From an uncultured Alphaproteobacteria bacterium (lineage in GTDB: Bacteria > Pseudomonadota > Alphaproteobacteria > Caulobacterales > Aquidulcibacteraceae), in contig CADEEL010000025.1 of assembly GCA_902826335.1 (NCBI GenBank), forward strand, positions 1-48,477: a DNA stretch of 48,477 nt. Reading direction: 5' to 3'. The position numbers and the translations under genes are program-made. The notes beneath the pieces are model-generated. The model had not been told where the DNA came from and made no database searches. It was given only the letters and a program-made list of their open reading frames with translations. This document shows positions 19,576-27,359 of the stretch, piece by piece. Each line of letters starts with the position of its first letter. The first letter of the stretch is position 1.

Positions 19576-20025
19576 TCAGGCTTGGGCGGCGCGCGGGGCG
19601 GCCGGAACGCTCCAGATTTTCTCGATGGCGTAGAAGGCGCGCACCTCTGGCCGGAACAGGTGGACGATCACGTCTCCCGCGTCGACCACCACCCAATCCG
19701 CGTGCGGCAAGCCCTCCACCCGGGGTGCGCTCGCGCCAGCGGTCTTGAGCGCGTCGATCACATGGTCGGCCAGCGCCGCGACATGGCGCTGCGAGCGTCC
19801 GCTGGCGATCACCAGCATGTCGGCGACGGACGAGCGCCCGGCGATGTCGATGGTGACGATCTCTTCGGCCTTGTCGTCCTCAAGCGATTTCACGATGAGG
19901 TCGGCGGCGCGCTGGGCGCCGAGGCCGGATTTGGTCCTGCGTGGCCGCGCGCGGAGCGCGGCGGTGGCGGGCGCGCCGGTTTTACGCGTCGGCGGGCGCG
20001 GGGTTTTGGCGGGCAGGCGGATCAT
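19576..20025 (-). CDS. rsfS: Ribosomal silencing factor
   Basis: Binds ribosomal protein L14 and blocks subunit joining when nutrients are short. The 149-residue product carries the family core AADLIVKSLEDDKAEEIVTID, SSVADMLVIASGRSQRHV and DWVVVDAGDVIVHLFRPEVR. The N-terminal 35 residues are basic and Pro-rich and extend beyond the core. The ATG overlaps the nadD stop (ATGA). Confidence 0.95.
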   Translation of the reverse strand: MIRLPAKTPRPPTRKTGAPATAALRARPRRTKSGLGAQRAADLIVKSLEDDKAEEIVTIDIAGRSSVADMLVIASGRSQRHVAALADHVIDALKTAGASAPRVEGLPHADWVVVDAGDVIVHLFRPEVRAFYAIEKIWSVPAAPRAAQA

Positions 20026-20672
20026 CCTTCCATGGCGCGGTTGCGCCCCTTAGATAGCACCGCCGCGCCCGCGCCGCCACGGCGCCGGCGCAACACCGTG
20101 GACGAAGCGGACGAAAACCGCGCGGCGAGGTAAATCCAGGCCGGCGCGGAGCGGACCGTGAAGGCGCGCGCGCCATGCGCGGGAACCCGCGCGGACGCGA
20201 ACCGGAGGAGGGGCTTGGCGCCGAGCGCGCCTGGATCGGGCCCGCCGCGCGCCGTTGGGCGCGAGACGATCGCCACAGGCAGCATACGCATGAGATCGCC
20301 CCAGCGCCGCCAACGATGCAGGCTGGCCAGCGTGTCGCCGCCGAGGATCAGCACGAACCGCGCGGCAGGGAAGCGCGCTTGCAGCGCACGCACCGTGTCG
20401 ATCGTGTAGGCGAGGCCGAGCCGGGATTCGAGATCGGTCACCTCCATCCGCGCCCGCGCATAGCGCCGCGCGCTGGCCAGTCGCGCCGCCAGCGGCGCCG
20501 CGCGCGGCTTCAAGGGGTTCTGCGGCGTCACCAGCCACCACACCCGGTCAAGCCCGAGCCGCGCCAGCGCGACCTGCGCGATGTGCGCATGGCCTTCATG
20601 CGCGGGATCGAACGTGCCGCCGAGAAGGCCGATCCTGAGGCCCGGATAGGCGCGGGGAAAGCCGCGTTTCAA
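20022..20672 (-). CDS. nadD: Nicotinate-nucleotide adenylyltransferase
   Basis: Joins ATP and nicotinate mononucleotide to give deamido-NAD in NAD synthesis. The 216-residue product has the [11 protein letters not shown] nucleotidyltransferase motif (18-28), [12 protein letters not shown] and [13 protein letters not shown]. The usual C-terminal ISSTxIR motif is recognisable as [10 protein letters not shown]. The start is TTG, overlapping the proA stop as TTGA, so translation is probably coupled to proA. The Gly/Ala/Arg tail after the motif is longer than usual. Confidence 0.93.
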   Translation of the reverse strand: MKRGFPRAYPGLRIGLLGGTFDPAHEGHAHIAQVALARLGLDRVWWLVTPQNPLKPRAAPLAARLASARRYARARMEVTDLESRLGLAYTIDTVRALQARFPAARFVLILGGDTLASLHRWRRWGDLMRMLPVAIVSRPTARGGPDPGALGAKPLLRFASARVPAHGARAFTVRSAPAWIYLAARFSSASSTVLRRRRGGAGAAVLSKGRNRAMEG

Positions 20673-21928
20673 GGCCGGATGTGTCCTTGCCCGCGCACCA
20701 CATATTTGAATGTGGTGAGTTGCTCCGCCCCCACGGGCCCGCGCGCATGCAAGCGGCCGGTGGCGATGCCGATCTCGCCGCCGAAGCCGAATTCGCCGCC
20801 GTCCGCGAACTGCGTCGAGGCGTTGTGCAGCACGATGGCGCTATCCACCTCGCGCAGGAATTGTTCGGCGGCGGCTTGATCCTCGGTGACGATGCACTCG
20901 GTGTGCTGCGAGCCATGGGCGCCGATATGCGCAATGGCAGCATCGATGCCTGAAACCACCCGCACCGAGAGGATCGGCGCCAGATATTCCGTACGCCAAT
21001 CATCTTCGCTCGCTGGCGCCATGTCATAAAGCGCGCGCGCTTCGTCATCGCCGCGCAGCTCGCAACCCTGGCTGGTCAGCACGCGGGCGATCTCTGGGAG
21101 CAGAGCAGGCGCGACGGCGCGGTCGATCAGCAATGTCTCCGTCGCCCCGCACACGGATACGCGCCGCATCTTGGCGTTGACGCTGATGTCCACGGCTTTG
21201 CGCGCGTCGGCGCCGGCATGCACATAGGTGTGGCAGACGCCTTCCAGATGCGCGAACACCGGCACGCGCGCTTCTTCTTGCACGCGCGCGACGAGCGATT
21301 TTCCCCCGCGCGGTATGATCACGTCGATGGCGCCGCCCAAGCCGCCAAGCATCAACCCCACCGCCGCGCGATCATTGGTCGGCACGATCTGGATCGCGTC
21401 GTGCGGCAAGCCGGCGTCGTCGAGCGCGGCGCGCAATGCCTCGCCAATGGCCGCGACGCTCAAGGCGCTGTCCGATCCCCCGCGCAGGATGAGCGCGTTG
21501 CCCGCGCGCAAGCTGAGCGCGCTGGCGTCCGCCGCCACATTGGGCCGGCTCTCGAAAATCATGCCGATGACGCCGATGGGCGTGCGCACGCGCGCGATCT
21601 TAAGGCCATTTGGCCGTGTCCACTCCGCCATCACGGCGCCGACCGGATCGGCCTGCGCGGCGATCGTCTCCACGCCGCGCGCGATGGCTTCAACACGACC
21701 GGCGTCAAGCGCGAGGCGATCGATGAAGCTGTCGACTTTTCCCTCGGCGCGGGCGCGCGCTACGTCCCCGGCATTGGCGGAAAGGATCGCCGGCGCCGCC
21801 GCGCGCAAGCGCGCCGCCATGGCCAGGAGCGCGGCCGTGCGCGTGTCCGCCGATGCATCGCGCACGGCTTTCGCCGCCAAGCGCGCGCGCTGCCCGAGGG
21901 CGAGGAGCTGGGCGGAGAGAGCGGTCAT
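20669..21928 (-). CDS. proA: Glutamate-5-semialdehyde dehydrogenase (gamma-glutamyl phosphate reductase)
   Basis: Second step of proline synthesis: NADPH-dependent reduction of gamma-glutamyl phosphate. The 419-residue product has family length. Landmarks are [14 protein letters not shown] (118-131), [13 protein letters not shown] and the catalytic C232 in [11 protein letters not shown]. The ATG at 21928 gives a normal N-terminus. proB is not next to it; upstream lies a 428-bp gap with repeats and then zur. It heads the proA-nadD-rsfS-rlmH series. Confidence 0.96.
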   Translation of the reverse strand: MTALSAQLLALGQRARLAAKAVRDASADTRTAALLAMAARLRAAAPAILSANAGDVARARAEGKVDSFIDRLALDAGRVEAIARGVETIAAQADPVGAVMAEWTRPNGLKIARVRTPIGVIGMIFESRPNVAADASALSLRAGNALILRGGSDSALSVAAIGEALRAALDDAGLPHDAIQIVPTNDRAAVGLMLGGLGGAIDVIIPRGGKSLVARVQEEARVPVFAHLEGVCHTYVHAGADARKAVDISVNAKMRRVSVCGATETLLIDRAVAPALLPEIARVLTSQGCELRGDDEARALYDMAPASEDDWRTEYLAPILSVRVVSGIDAAIAHIGAHGSQHTECIVTEDQAAAEQFLREVDSAIVLHNASTQFADGGEFGFGGEIGIATGRLHARGPVGAEQLTTFKYVVRGQGHIRP

Positions 21929-21992
21929 GAGGAAGATATAAGCAAACCCGCGTTTGGCGGCGAGCCGCAAATGCGCGGGTATCCATCCCTGC

Positions 21993-22248
21993 CGTCATTC
22001 CGGGGCGTCGCGTTAGAGCCTGATCGTTTGAGACTGAATCAATCTCAAACATGAATCAGGCTCTAAATCAAAAATTTAGAGCGCGATGACCGCCAAAACC
22101 GGTATCCACTTTTGGCTATCGCACACTAGCGATGAACCCGGAACCCAGGATTCCATCGTGCTGCGCCCGCGCCGATCAGCTTCACTCCAACCGGTAGACG
22201 CGAACATATGGGGTTCAGGGTTCGGCCTACGGCCGCCCCGGAATGACG
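21993..22248. repeat. Composite palindromic region with type A element, copy 2
   Basis: Outer inverted arms CGTCATTCCGGGGC (21993-22006) and GCCCCGGAATGACG (22235-22248) enclose a two-hairpin element. Hairpin one is TAGAGCCTGA (22014-22023) to TCAGGCTCTA (22056-22065) with inner GTTTGAGA/TCTCAAAC. Hairpin two is around 22083-22122, GCGATG...CCAAAA pairing with TTTTGGCTATCGC. The TAGAG start and layout match the type A elements at 16443 and 31247, but the stems differ in sequence. This fills most of the 428-bp gap between zur and proA, where no gene is seen. Confidence 0.7.
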
Positions 22249-22356
22249 ACGCGACGAACGAGCATGCGTCCGGACCTATAACGTAAACCTAAAGCGCGCA
22301 TCCGATGATGGGTGTGTGGCAAGCAACCAATGGGTTGGCGCCTTTGGTTGTTCGTC

Positions 22357-22818
22357 TTACGCCGCCTGCTTGCAGGCGGCGCACAGGCCCTTGGCCTCGA
22401 TCATGGTGTGCTTGATCTCGAAGCCGTCCTTGCGCGCCGCTTCGCCAAGATCGACGAGCGCGTGGCCGGCGTCGAATTCGTCCGTACGCCCGCATTTGTC
22501 GCAAATGAGGAAGATGGTCGCGCGCGCGCAGGCGCCGACATCGCACGCCACGAACGCGTTCAAGCTCTCGATCTTGTGGGCGAGGCCCAGCTTCATCAGA
22601 AAATCCAGCGCGCGATAGATGGTCGGCGGCTTGGCGGGGCCGCTTTCGCCATCAAGCTCGGCCAGAAGATCATAGGCCTTGGCCGGCCCATCCTTGGCGA
22701 TCAGCAATTCGAGCACGCGCCGGCGCAGCGGCGTCAGCGTTTCACCGGCCTCGGCGCAGAGGCGCTCGGCCTCGCTGACCAGGCGGGCGCGGTCACGGGC
22801 TGAATGGGCATGGACCAT
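22357..22818 (-). CDS. zur: Fur-family regulator, zinc uptake repressor Zur
   Basis: Metal-dependent repressor of 153 residues. The winged helix (about 20-85) contains TLTPLRRRVLELL and KPPTIYRALDFLMKLGLAHKIE. The dimer domain holds the structural zinc site CDKC (106-109) and CAAC (146-149), with H81, C92 and H119 as likely sensory-site ligands. The N-terminal MVHAHSARD and the CDVGAC segment are closer to Zur than to Fur. The ATG at 22818 keeps the operator at 22876-22892 outside the gene. It is divergent from a ZnuD-like receptor, its probable target. Confidence 0.88.
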   Translation of the reverse strand: MVHAHSARDRARLVSEAERLCAEAGETLTPLRRRVLELLIAKDGPAKAYDLLAELDGESGPAKPPTIYRALDFLMKLGLAHKIESLNAFVACDVGACARATIFLICDKCGRTDEFDAGHALVDLGEAARKDGFEIKHTMIEAKGLCAACKQAA

Positions 22819-22875
22819 GGCGCTATGTTCGCAGGCTTTGACGCGCGCGGAAAGCGGGCGCGCTTGCCTACCCAT

Positions 22876-22892
22876 ATGTTATGATATAGCAT
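22876..22892. promoter_or_regulatory. Zur box between zur and the zinc receptor gene
   Basis: The 17-bp sequence ATGTTATGATATAGCAT is an imperfect palindrome (13 of 17 positions match its complement) and resembles Zur/Fur-type operators with TTAT-n-ATA half-sites. TATGAT (22880-22885) inside it is a good -10 for the receptor gene, placing its transcript start about 28 bp before the ATG at 22921. A bound repressor would block that promoter and probably the divergent zur promoter. Confidence 0.7.
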
Positions 22893-22920
22893 TCAGCCGG
22901 TCAATTCCGGAGAAGCCGGC

Positions 22921-24930
22921 ATGTCTCGTCTCGTTATTCTGGCCGCCGCGCTCTCGCTTGGCGCGGTCGGCGCCGCGTTCGCTCAGGACGCGGCGGATGA
23001 GGACGAGATCATCGTCACCGGCACGCGGCTTGGCGATCCGGCCCAAGGCGTTTCGGTGCTGACGCGCGAGGCGACGCTGCAAGCGCCGATCGGGGGGCTC
23101 GGCGAAACGCTGGAGGCGACGCCGGGCATCGCTTCAAGCTTTTTCGGCGCGGGTGCGAGCCGCCCGATCATTCGTGGGCTCGGGGAAGACCGCATCCGCA
23201 TCCTCTCGAACGGCGTCGGCGTGATCGACGCGTCCGCCGTCAGCCCCGATCACGCCGTCACCGACGAAGGCCTCGAAGCCGAGCGCATCGAAGTGCTGCG
23301 CGGGCCCTCCGCGCTCGCCTATGGCGGCAACGCCGTCGGCGGCGTCATCAATGTGATTGACACGCGCATCGCGGAAGCGCCGCTCGATGCGCCATTCCGC
23401 TTTGGTTTCTATGGCGGGGCGGCCACCGGGCTAAACTCCGCGGCCGCGGCGGCGAGCGCGCGGTTCAATGTCGGCGCGCTGATCGTCAGCCTCGATGGAT
23501 TCACGCGCGCGTCCGGCGATTTTGAAATTCCAGGCTATGCGGACGCGCACGCCGAAGACGAGATCGCGGGCGGCGCCGATCCGGCGGATTTCGCTTTTGG
23601 CGCCGCGCCCAATTCGTTCGCGGAGGCGGAGTCCGCGGCGCTCGCCGTTTCCTATGTCGGCGCGCACGGCTTCATCGGGGCCTCGGTGCGCCGGTTTGAA
23701 TCTGTCTATGGCATTCCCGAAGCGCCTGAAGAGGGCGGCGGTGGGCCACCGGAACTGTTCGCCGGTCCACGTATCGATATGGCGCAGACGCGCTGGGATG
23801 TGCGCGGCGGGCTTGATCGCCCGTTCGGCGTGTTCGCGGGCGTGCGCATCGCGGGCGCGATCGTCGATTACACACATGCCGAGCTTGAGCCGTCCGGCGA
23901 GGTCGGCACAGTGTTCACCAATGAAGGCTGGGAAGGGCGCGTCGAACTTGCTCAGCGTGAAATCGCGGGATTTACCGGCCAATTCGGCGTCGCGGCGTTC
24001 TCGCGCGATCTGGCGGCCGTGGGCGATGAGGCTTTTATCACGCCGACGACGAGCGAGGAGATCGGCGTATTCGGCGTCGAGCGGTTTGAGACCGGCCCGT
24101 TCGCACTCGAAGGCGGCGTGCGGTTCGACCGCCGCACGCTTGATAATTCCGTGTTCGGCGAACGCGATTTCGATCTCGTCAGCGCCTCGCTTTCCGGCCA
24201 TTGGCATCCGAGCGATGCGCTGGAATTCGGGGTGACGTTCGCACGCACGGAACGCGCGCCGACGGAGACGGAACTGTTCGCGTTTGGGCCCCATCTGGCC
24301 ACGGCTTCGTTCGAAGTGGGCGATCCCACGCTCAGCGAGGAAGTCGCGACGACGGGCGAGCTGACCGCGCGCGTGCGGCTGGATCGGTTCTGGGCGGAGG
24401 CGAGCTTTTATCGCGCGGACTTCACGGATTTCATCGCGCTCATTCCCACGGGCGATGAGGAAGATGGGCTGCCTGTATTTGAATTCGCGCAGCGGGACGC
24501 GGTGTTCACCGGCGGGGAGATCGCGGGCGGCGTTAATCTTTTTGAGGTGGGAGATTTCGCATTTAGCGCCGACGCGGCGTTCGATTGGGTTGCGGCGTCG
24601 TTCGATGCGGGCGGGGATGTGCCGCGCATTCCTCCGCGCACCTTGACGCTGGGACTAGAGGCGCAGAGCCCGCATGTTGATGCGCGCGTGGAATGGGCGG
24701 ATGTCGCTGACCAGGATGATGTGGCGGCGTTCGAAACCGAAACCGCGGGCTATGCGCTGTGGAATGCGCGGGTGATGTTCCGCCCGGTCGCGAACAATGA
24801 CCGGCTGGCCTTCCTGCTCGACGCGCGCAACCTCACTGACGAAGAGGCGCGCGTGCACACATCGTTCGTGAAGGACCTCTTGCCGCGCCCGGGCCGCTCG
24901 GTGCGGTTCGCGATTCTGAGCCGGTTCTAA
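22921..24930 (+). CDS. TonB-dependent receptor, ZnuD-like zinc receptor
   Basis: Outer-membrane receptor of 669 residues. A signal peptide (cleavage after AFA, residue 21) precedes the TonB box region DEIIVTGTRL, a plug domain (about 35-150) with PIIRGLGEDRIRILSNGVG, SPDHAV and IEVLRGPSALAYGGNAVGGVINV, and a beta barrel ending in a C-terminal Phe (FAILSRF). The SPDHAV plug segment and the Zur box point to zinc or a zinc complex as substrate, as in Neisseria ZnuD. GGAG lies 12 bp before the ATG. It is transcribed alone. Confidence 0.88.
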   Translation: MSRLVILAAALSLGAVGAAFAQDAADEDEIIVTGTRLGDPAQGVSVLTREATLQAPIGGLGETLEATPGIASSFFGAGASRPIIRGLGEDRIRILSNGVGVIDASAVSPDHAVTDEGLEAERIEVLRGPSALAYGGNAVGGVINVIDTRIAEAPLDAPFRFGFYGGAATGLNSAAAAASARFNVGALIVSLDGFTRASGDFEIPGYADAHAEDEIAGGADPADFAFGAAPNSFAEAESAALAVSYVGAHGFIGASVRRFESVYGIPEAPEEGGGGPPELFAGPRIDMAQTRWDVRGGLDRPFGVFAGVRIAGAIVDYTHAELEPSGEVGTVFTNEGWEGRVELAQREIAGFTGQFGVAAFSRDLAAVGDEAFITPTTSEEIGVFGVERFETGPFALEGGVRFDRRTLDNSVFGERDFDLVSASLSGHWHPSDALEFGVTFARTERAPTETELFAFGPHLATASFEVGDPTLSEEVATTGELTARVRLDRFWAEASFYRADFTDFIALIPTGDEEDGLPVFEFAQRDAVFTGGEIAGGVNLFEVGDFAFSADAAFDWVAASFDAGGDVPRIPPRTLTLGLEAQSPHVDARVEWADVADQDDVAAFETETAGYALWNARVMFRPVANNDRLAFLLDARNLTDEEARVHTSFVKDLLPRPGRSVRFAILSRF

Positions 24931-24943
24931 TTCTAGCAGGACG

Positions 24944-24993
24944 GAACTTTACAGGAACATCCGACTCAGGCATGCTCGGAACATAGAGCGAAC
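24944..24993 (+). promoter_or_regulatory. Two tandem LexA (SOS) boxes
   Basis: GAAC-TTTACAG-GAAC at 24944-24958 and GAAC-ATAGAGC-GAAC at 24979-24993 both match the alphaproteobacterial LexA box, a direct repeat GAAC-N7-GAAC (GTTC-N7-GTTC on the other strand), without mismatch in the eight conserved bases. They start 35 bp apart, and the second ends 13 bp before the ATG at 25007. TTTACA (24948-24953) inside the first box could be the -35 of the promoter. This predicts DNA-damage induction of the genes that follow. Confidence 0.72.
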
Positions 24994-25006
24994 ATGTGAG
25001 GGCGAG

Positions 25007-25369
25007 ATGAGCGAAGTGTTGTTCAGGGGCGCGTCGGGGCGGCTGCATCGGTTCAACGTCCATGCGCCGGGCGAAGCGTTCGCGGCGGCGCCGGGCGTTT
25101 ATGTTTTCGCGCGGCCGGCGGGCGGTGGGCGCGGCTGGGCGCCGGTGTTTCTGTCACGCACGGCCAACCTCGCGGCGCGGCTGGCGCGCCATGAACGCTG
25201 GGCGGAAGCGGCGGCGCTGGGCGCCACGCATGTGCTGGTGCATCAGCGCGACGAGCGGGATGTGCGCGAATTCGTCGAGGCGGATTTGCTGAAGACGATG
25301 AACCCCGCGCTCAACGATCCGATGCATTCGGCGGCCTGGGTGCGCCCGCGTCTCGTCTGGGCGGCGTGA
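25007..25369 (+). CDS. Small GIY-YIG-like protein under probable SOS control
   Basis: 120-residue protein of unknown function. The segment PGVYVF, the later VFLSRTANLAARLARHERW and GATHVLVH, and ADLLKTMNPALND follow the layout of GIY-YIG nuclease domains: a first GVY strand, an Arg-containing helix, and a Glu-Asn/Pro ending. The second YIG motif is replaced by FLS, so nuclease activity is uncertain. Two LexA-type boxes lie directly upstream and GAGGGCGAG precedes the ATG. A DUF559-type nuclease reading frame follows 14 bp later, so the two could form an SOS-induced transcript. Confidence 0.65.
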   Translation: MSEVLFRGASGRLHRFNVHAPGEAFAAAPGVYVFARPAGGGRGWAPVFLSRTANLAARLARHERWAEAAALGATHVLVHQRDERDVREFVEADLLKTMNPALNDPMHSAAWVRPRLVWAA

Positions 25370-25383
25370 GTTTGTAAGGCGCC

Positions 25384-25769
25384 ATGGCGGACGAACGCGC
25401 CCGCGCATTGCGCAAAGCCATGACGGCGCAAGAGGTCAAGCTGTGGTCTCATCTGCGAGGTTTGCGCAAATCGCATGGCTGGCATTTTCGCCGACAGGCG
25501 CCGTTTGGCTCGTGGGTTTTGGATTTCGTGTGCTTCAAGGCCAGACTTGTCATCGAGCTTGACGGTTCTCAACATGGCGAACCCGCGCAAGCGGCGTCAG
25601 ATCGAAAGCGTGACGCGTTTTTGCAAAGGGAAGGATTCGTGGTCTGCGATTTTGGAATCGCGATGTTGATGAAGAATTGGATGGCGTTTGGCTCGCGATC
25701 ATGGATGCGCTGCGCGCCGTGGAAGCGCGGATGCTGAGCAAGGATCGCAACCCTTATCCTTCCCCTTGA
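25384..25769 (+). pseudogene. DUF559 endonuclease-like gene with a one-base frameshift
   Basis: The first 87 residues match the DUF559/very-short-patch-repair-like fold: LRKAMTAQEVKLWSHLR, FRRQAPFGSWVLDFVCF, LVIELDGSQH and REGFVV. After about 25644 the family ending (R-F-W-N-R-D-V) continues only in another frame: 25647-25766 reads RFWNRDVDEELDGVWLAIMD and stops at 25767-25769. Adding one base after GTGGTC would restore the usual VVLRFWN and join both parts. In the original frame the product would end in unrelated sequence at 25737. Either the gene is newly broken or the read has a one-base error. Confidence 0.75.
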
Positions 25770-25871
25770 TGGGGAAGGTGGCCGGCTTCGCCGGCCGGAT
25801 GGGGTGGTTTGCGCAATGGCGCCCCACCCGTCGCCGCTGCGCGGCGCCACCCTCCCCATCAAGGGGAGGGA
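25757..25871. repeat. Type D inverted-repeat element
   Basis: Arms at 25757-25781 and 25847-25871, built around CCCCTTGATGGGG and CCCCATCAAGGGG, are inverted copies with few mismatches. The inside holds two more short palindromes, GCCGGC-TTC-GCCGGC and CGCCGC/GCGGCG. It spans the end of the DUF559 pseudogene (its restored stop is inside the left arm) and the gap to the convergent acyl-CoA dehydrogenase gene. Confidence 0.75.
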
Positions 25872-25897
25872 TGAAGCTGCGCGTGAATGTGGTCTCG

Positions 25898-27082
25898 TCA
25901 CAACCCCAATTGGCGCGCCGCCAGATCGCGCATGATTTCCTCGCTGCCGCCGCCGATGGCGTTGACGCGCACCTCGCGATAGATGCGTTCGATGCGTGAG
26001 CCGCGCATATAGCCGGCGCCGCCCATGATCTGCGTCGCCTCGCGCGCGCAGAATTCAAGCGTCTGCGTGGCCTGCACCTTGAGGAGGCACAGATCCGCCA
26101 CCGGCGTTTCGCCCTGCGTGACGCGCCAGGCGCAGTGTTCGAGATAAGCCGTGGTCGCGTTCACGCGCTGAACCATTTCCGCGATCTTGTGGCGGATGAC
26201 CTGGTGATCGGCGAGGCGTTTGCCGAACGTCTGGCGCTGTTGGGCCCAGGCGGCGGCGTCCTCGATGCAGACGCGCGCGCTGGCGGTCGCGCCCGAAGCC
26301 ATGCCGAGCCGTTCGCCGTTGAAATTGCGCATGATGCCGGCGAAGCCCTGGTTCTCGGCGCCGATGAGATGATCGGCGGGAACCTCTACATCATCGAAAT
26401 AAAGCGCGGCCGTATCGGAGGCCCACCAGCCTTGCTTCTTGAGCGGCGTGCGCGTCACGCCCTTGGCGCTCAGATCAATGAGTAGCAGGGAAACGCCGCC
26501 GGCGCCGGCGCCGCCCGTGCGCACGGCGGTGGTGGCGTAATGCGAAGTCATGCCGCCGGTGATGTACATCTTCGCGCCATTGACGATGTAGGCCTCGCCG
26601 CGCCGCTCGGCGCGCGTGGTGAGGTTCGCCACGTCCGAGCCTGCGTCCGGCTCGGTGATGGCGAGACTGATCTGCATCTCGCCGCGCAGCACGGGCGGTG
26701 CGATGCGCTGTTTCATCTCCTCGGTTCCGATGGCGAGAATGGGCGGCAGGCCGATGCCATGAATCATGAGCGCGGCCGAGACGCCCCCGGCGCCGAGGCG
26801 CGCCAGCTCTTCGCTCGTCACAATGCCGTGGAAACGATCGAACCCCTCGCTCCAGCCGCCATATTGCTCGGGAAAGCCCGCGCCCAAGAGGCCGAACGCG
26901 CCGGCCTTCAAGAATACGTCGCGCGGCACATGGCCCGCTTCGTCCCACTCCGTCACGTGCGGCGCCAGTTCGCGCTCGATGAATTTGCGCAAGGAATCGC
27001 GCCAGGCGCGGTGCGTTTCGCCCATGAAGGGCGAAGGCGGGCGCAGAGCGTCGAATGTCAGCGCGCCGGTGGGTGCGGGCAT
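25898..27082 (-). CDS. Acyl-CoA dehydrogenase
   Basis: FAD-dependent dehydrogenase of 394 residues that makes the first double bond in beta-oxidation or in branched-chain/aryl acyl-CoA breakdown. Landmarks are GAGFPEQYGGW, ITEPDAGSDVANLTTRA (FAD-binding region), IVNGAKMYITGG, RQTFGKRLADHQ, and the C-terminal MGGAGYMRGSRIERIYREV with GGGSEEIMRDL. The ATG at 27082 has GGAGGATCC upstream. Chain-length preference cannot be told. It lies alone between repeats; the MaoC-type gene further on may serve the same metabolism. Confidence 0.92.
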   Translation of the reverse strand: MPAPTGALTFDALRPPSPFMGETHRAWRDSLRKFIERELAPHVTEWDEAGHVPRDVFLKAGAFGLLGAGFPEQYGGWSEGFDRFHGIVTSEELARLGAGGVSAALMIHGIGLPPILAIGTEEMKQRIAPPVLRGEMQISLAITEPDAGSDVANLTTRAERRGEAYIVNGAKMYITGGMTSHYATTAVRTGGAGAGGVSLLLIDLSAKGVTRTPLKKQGWWASDTAALYFDDVEVPADHLIGAENQGFAGIMRNFNGERLGMASGATASARVCIEDAAAWAQQRQTFGKRLADHQVIRHKIAEMVQRVNATTAYLEHCAWRVTQGETPVADLCLLKVQATQTLEFCAREATQIMGGAGYMRGSRIERIYREVRVNAIGGGSEEIMRDLAARQLGL

Positions 27083-27235
27083 GAAGGATCCTCCGCGTGC
27101 GAGGCTCGCGCGCGGCGGACAGGAAGGCAAGATGACGGGGCGTTAGCGCGGCCTCCGGCGCCGCTCGATCTGCTGTGCTGTGAAGGGGAAAACCAATTCG
27201 CGTGTTTCCTCCCCCCTCCGATCGCTTCGCGATCA

Positions 27236-27334
27236 CCTCCCCCGCGAGCGGGGGAGGAAAAATGGAGTCGCTTTGGGGCTATTTTGCTCCCCCGTTTACG
27301 GGGGAGCTGTCGAGCAGAGCGAGACTGAGGGGGG
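27236..27334. repeat. Pair of C/G-rich hairpins (type D-like repeat)
   Basis: Perfect hairpins CCTCCCCCG/CGGGGGAGG (27236-27257) and GCTCCCCCG-TTTA-CGGGGGAGC (27286-27307) are followed by a GAGCAGAGCGAGACTGAGGGG tail. Such sequences are typical dispersed intergenic repeats in GC-rich alphaproteobacteria. It lies just beyond the stop of the minus-strand VWA gene; the 277-bp gap 27083-27359 holds nothing else that I can see. Confidence 0.55.
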
Positions 27335-27359
27335 ATGAAACAGTCAATTCAGCGCCTTG

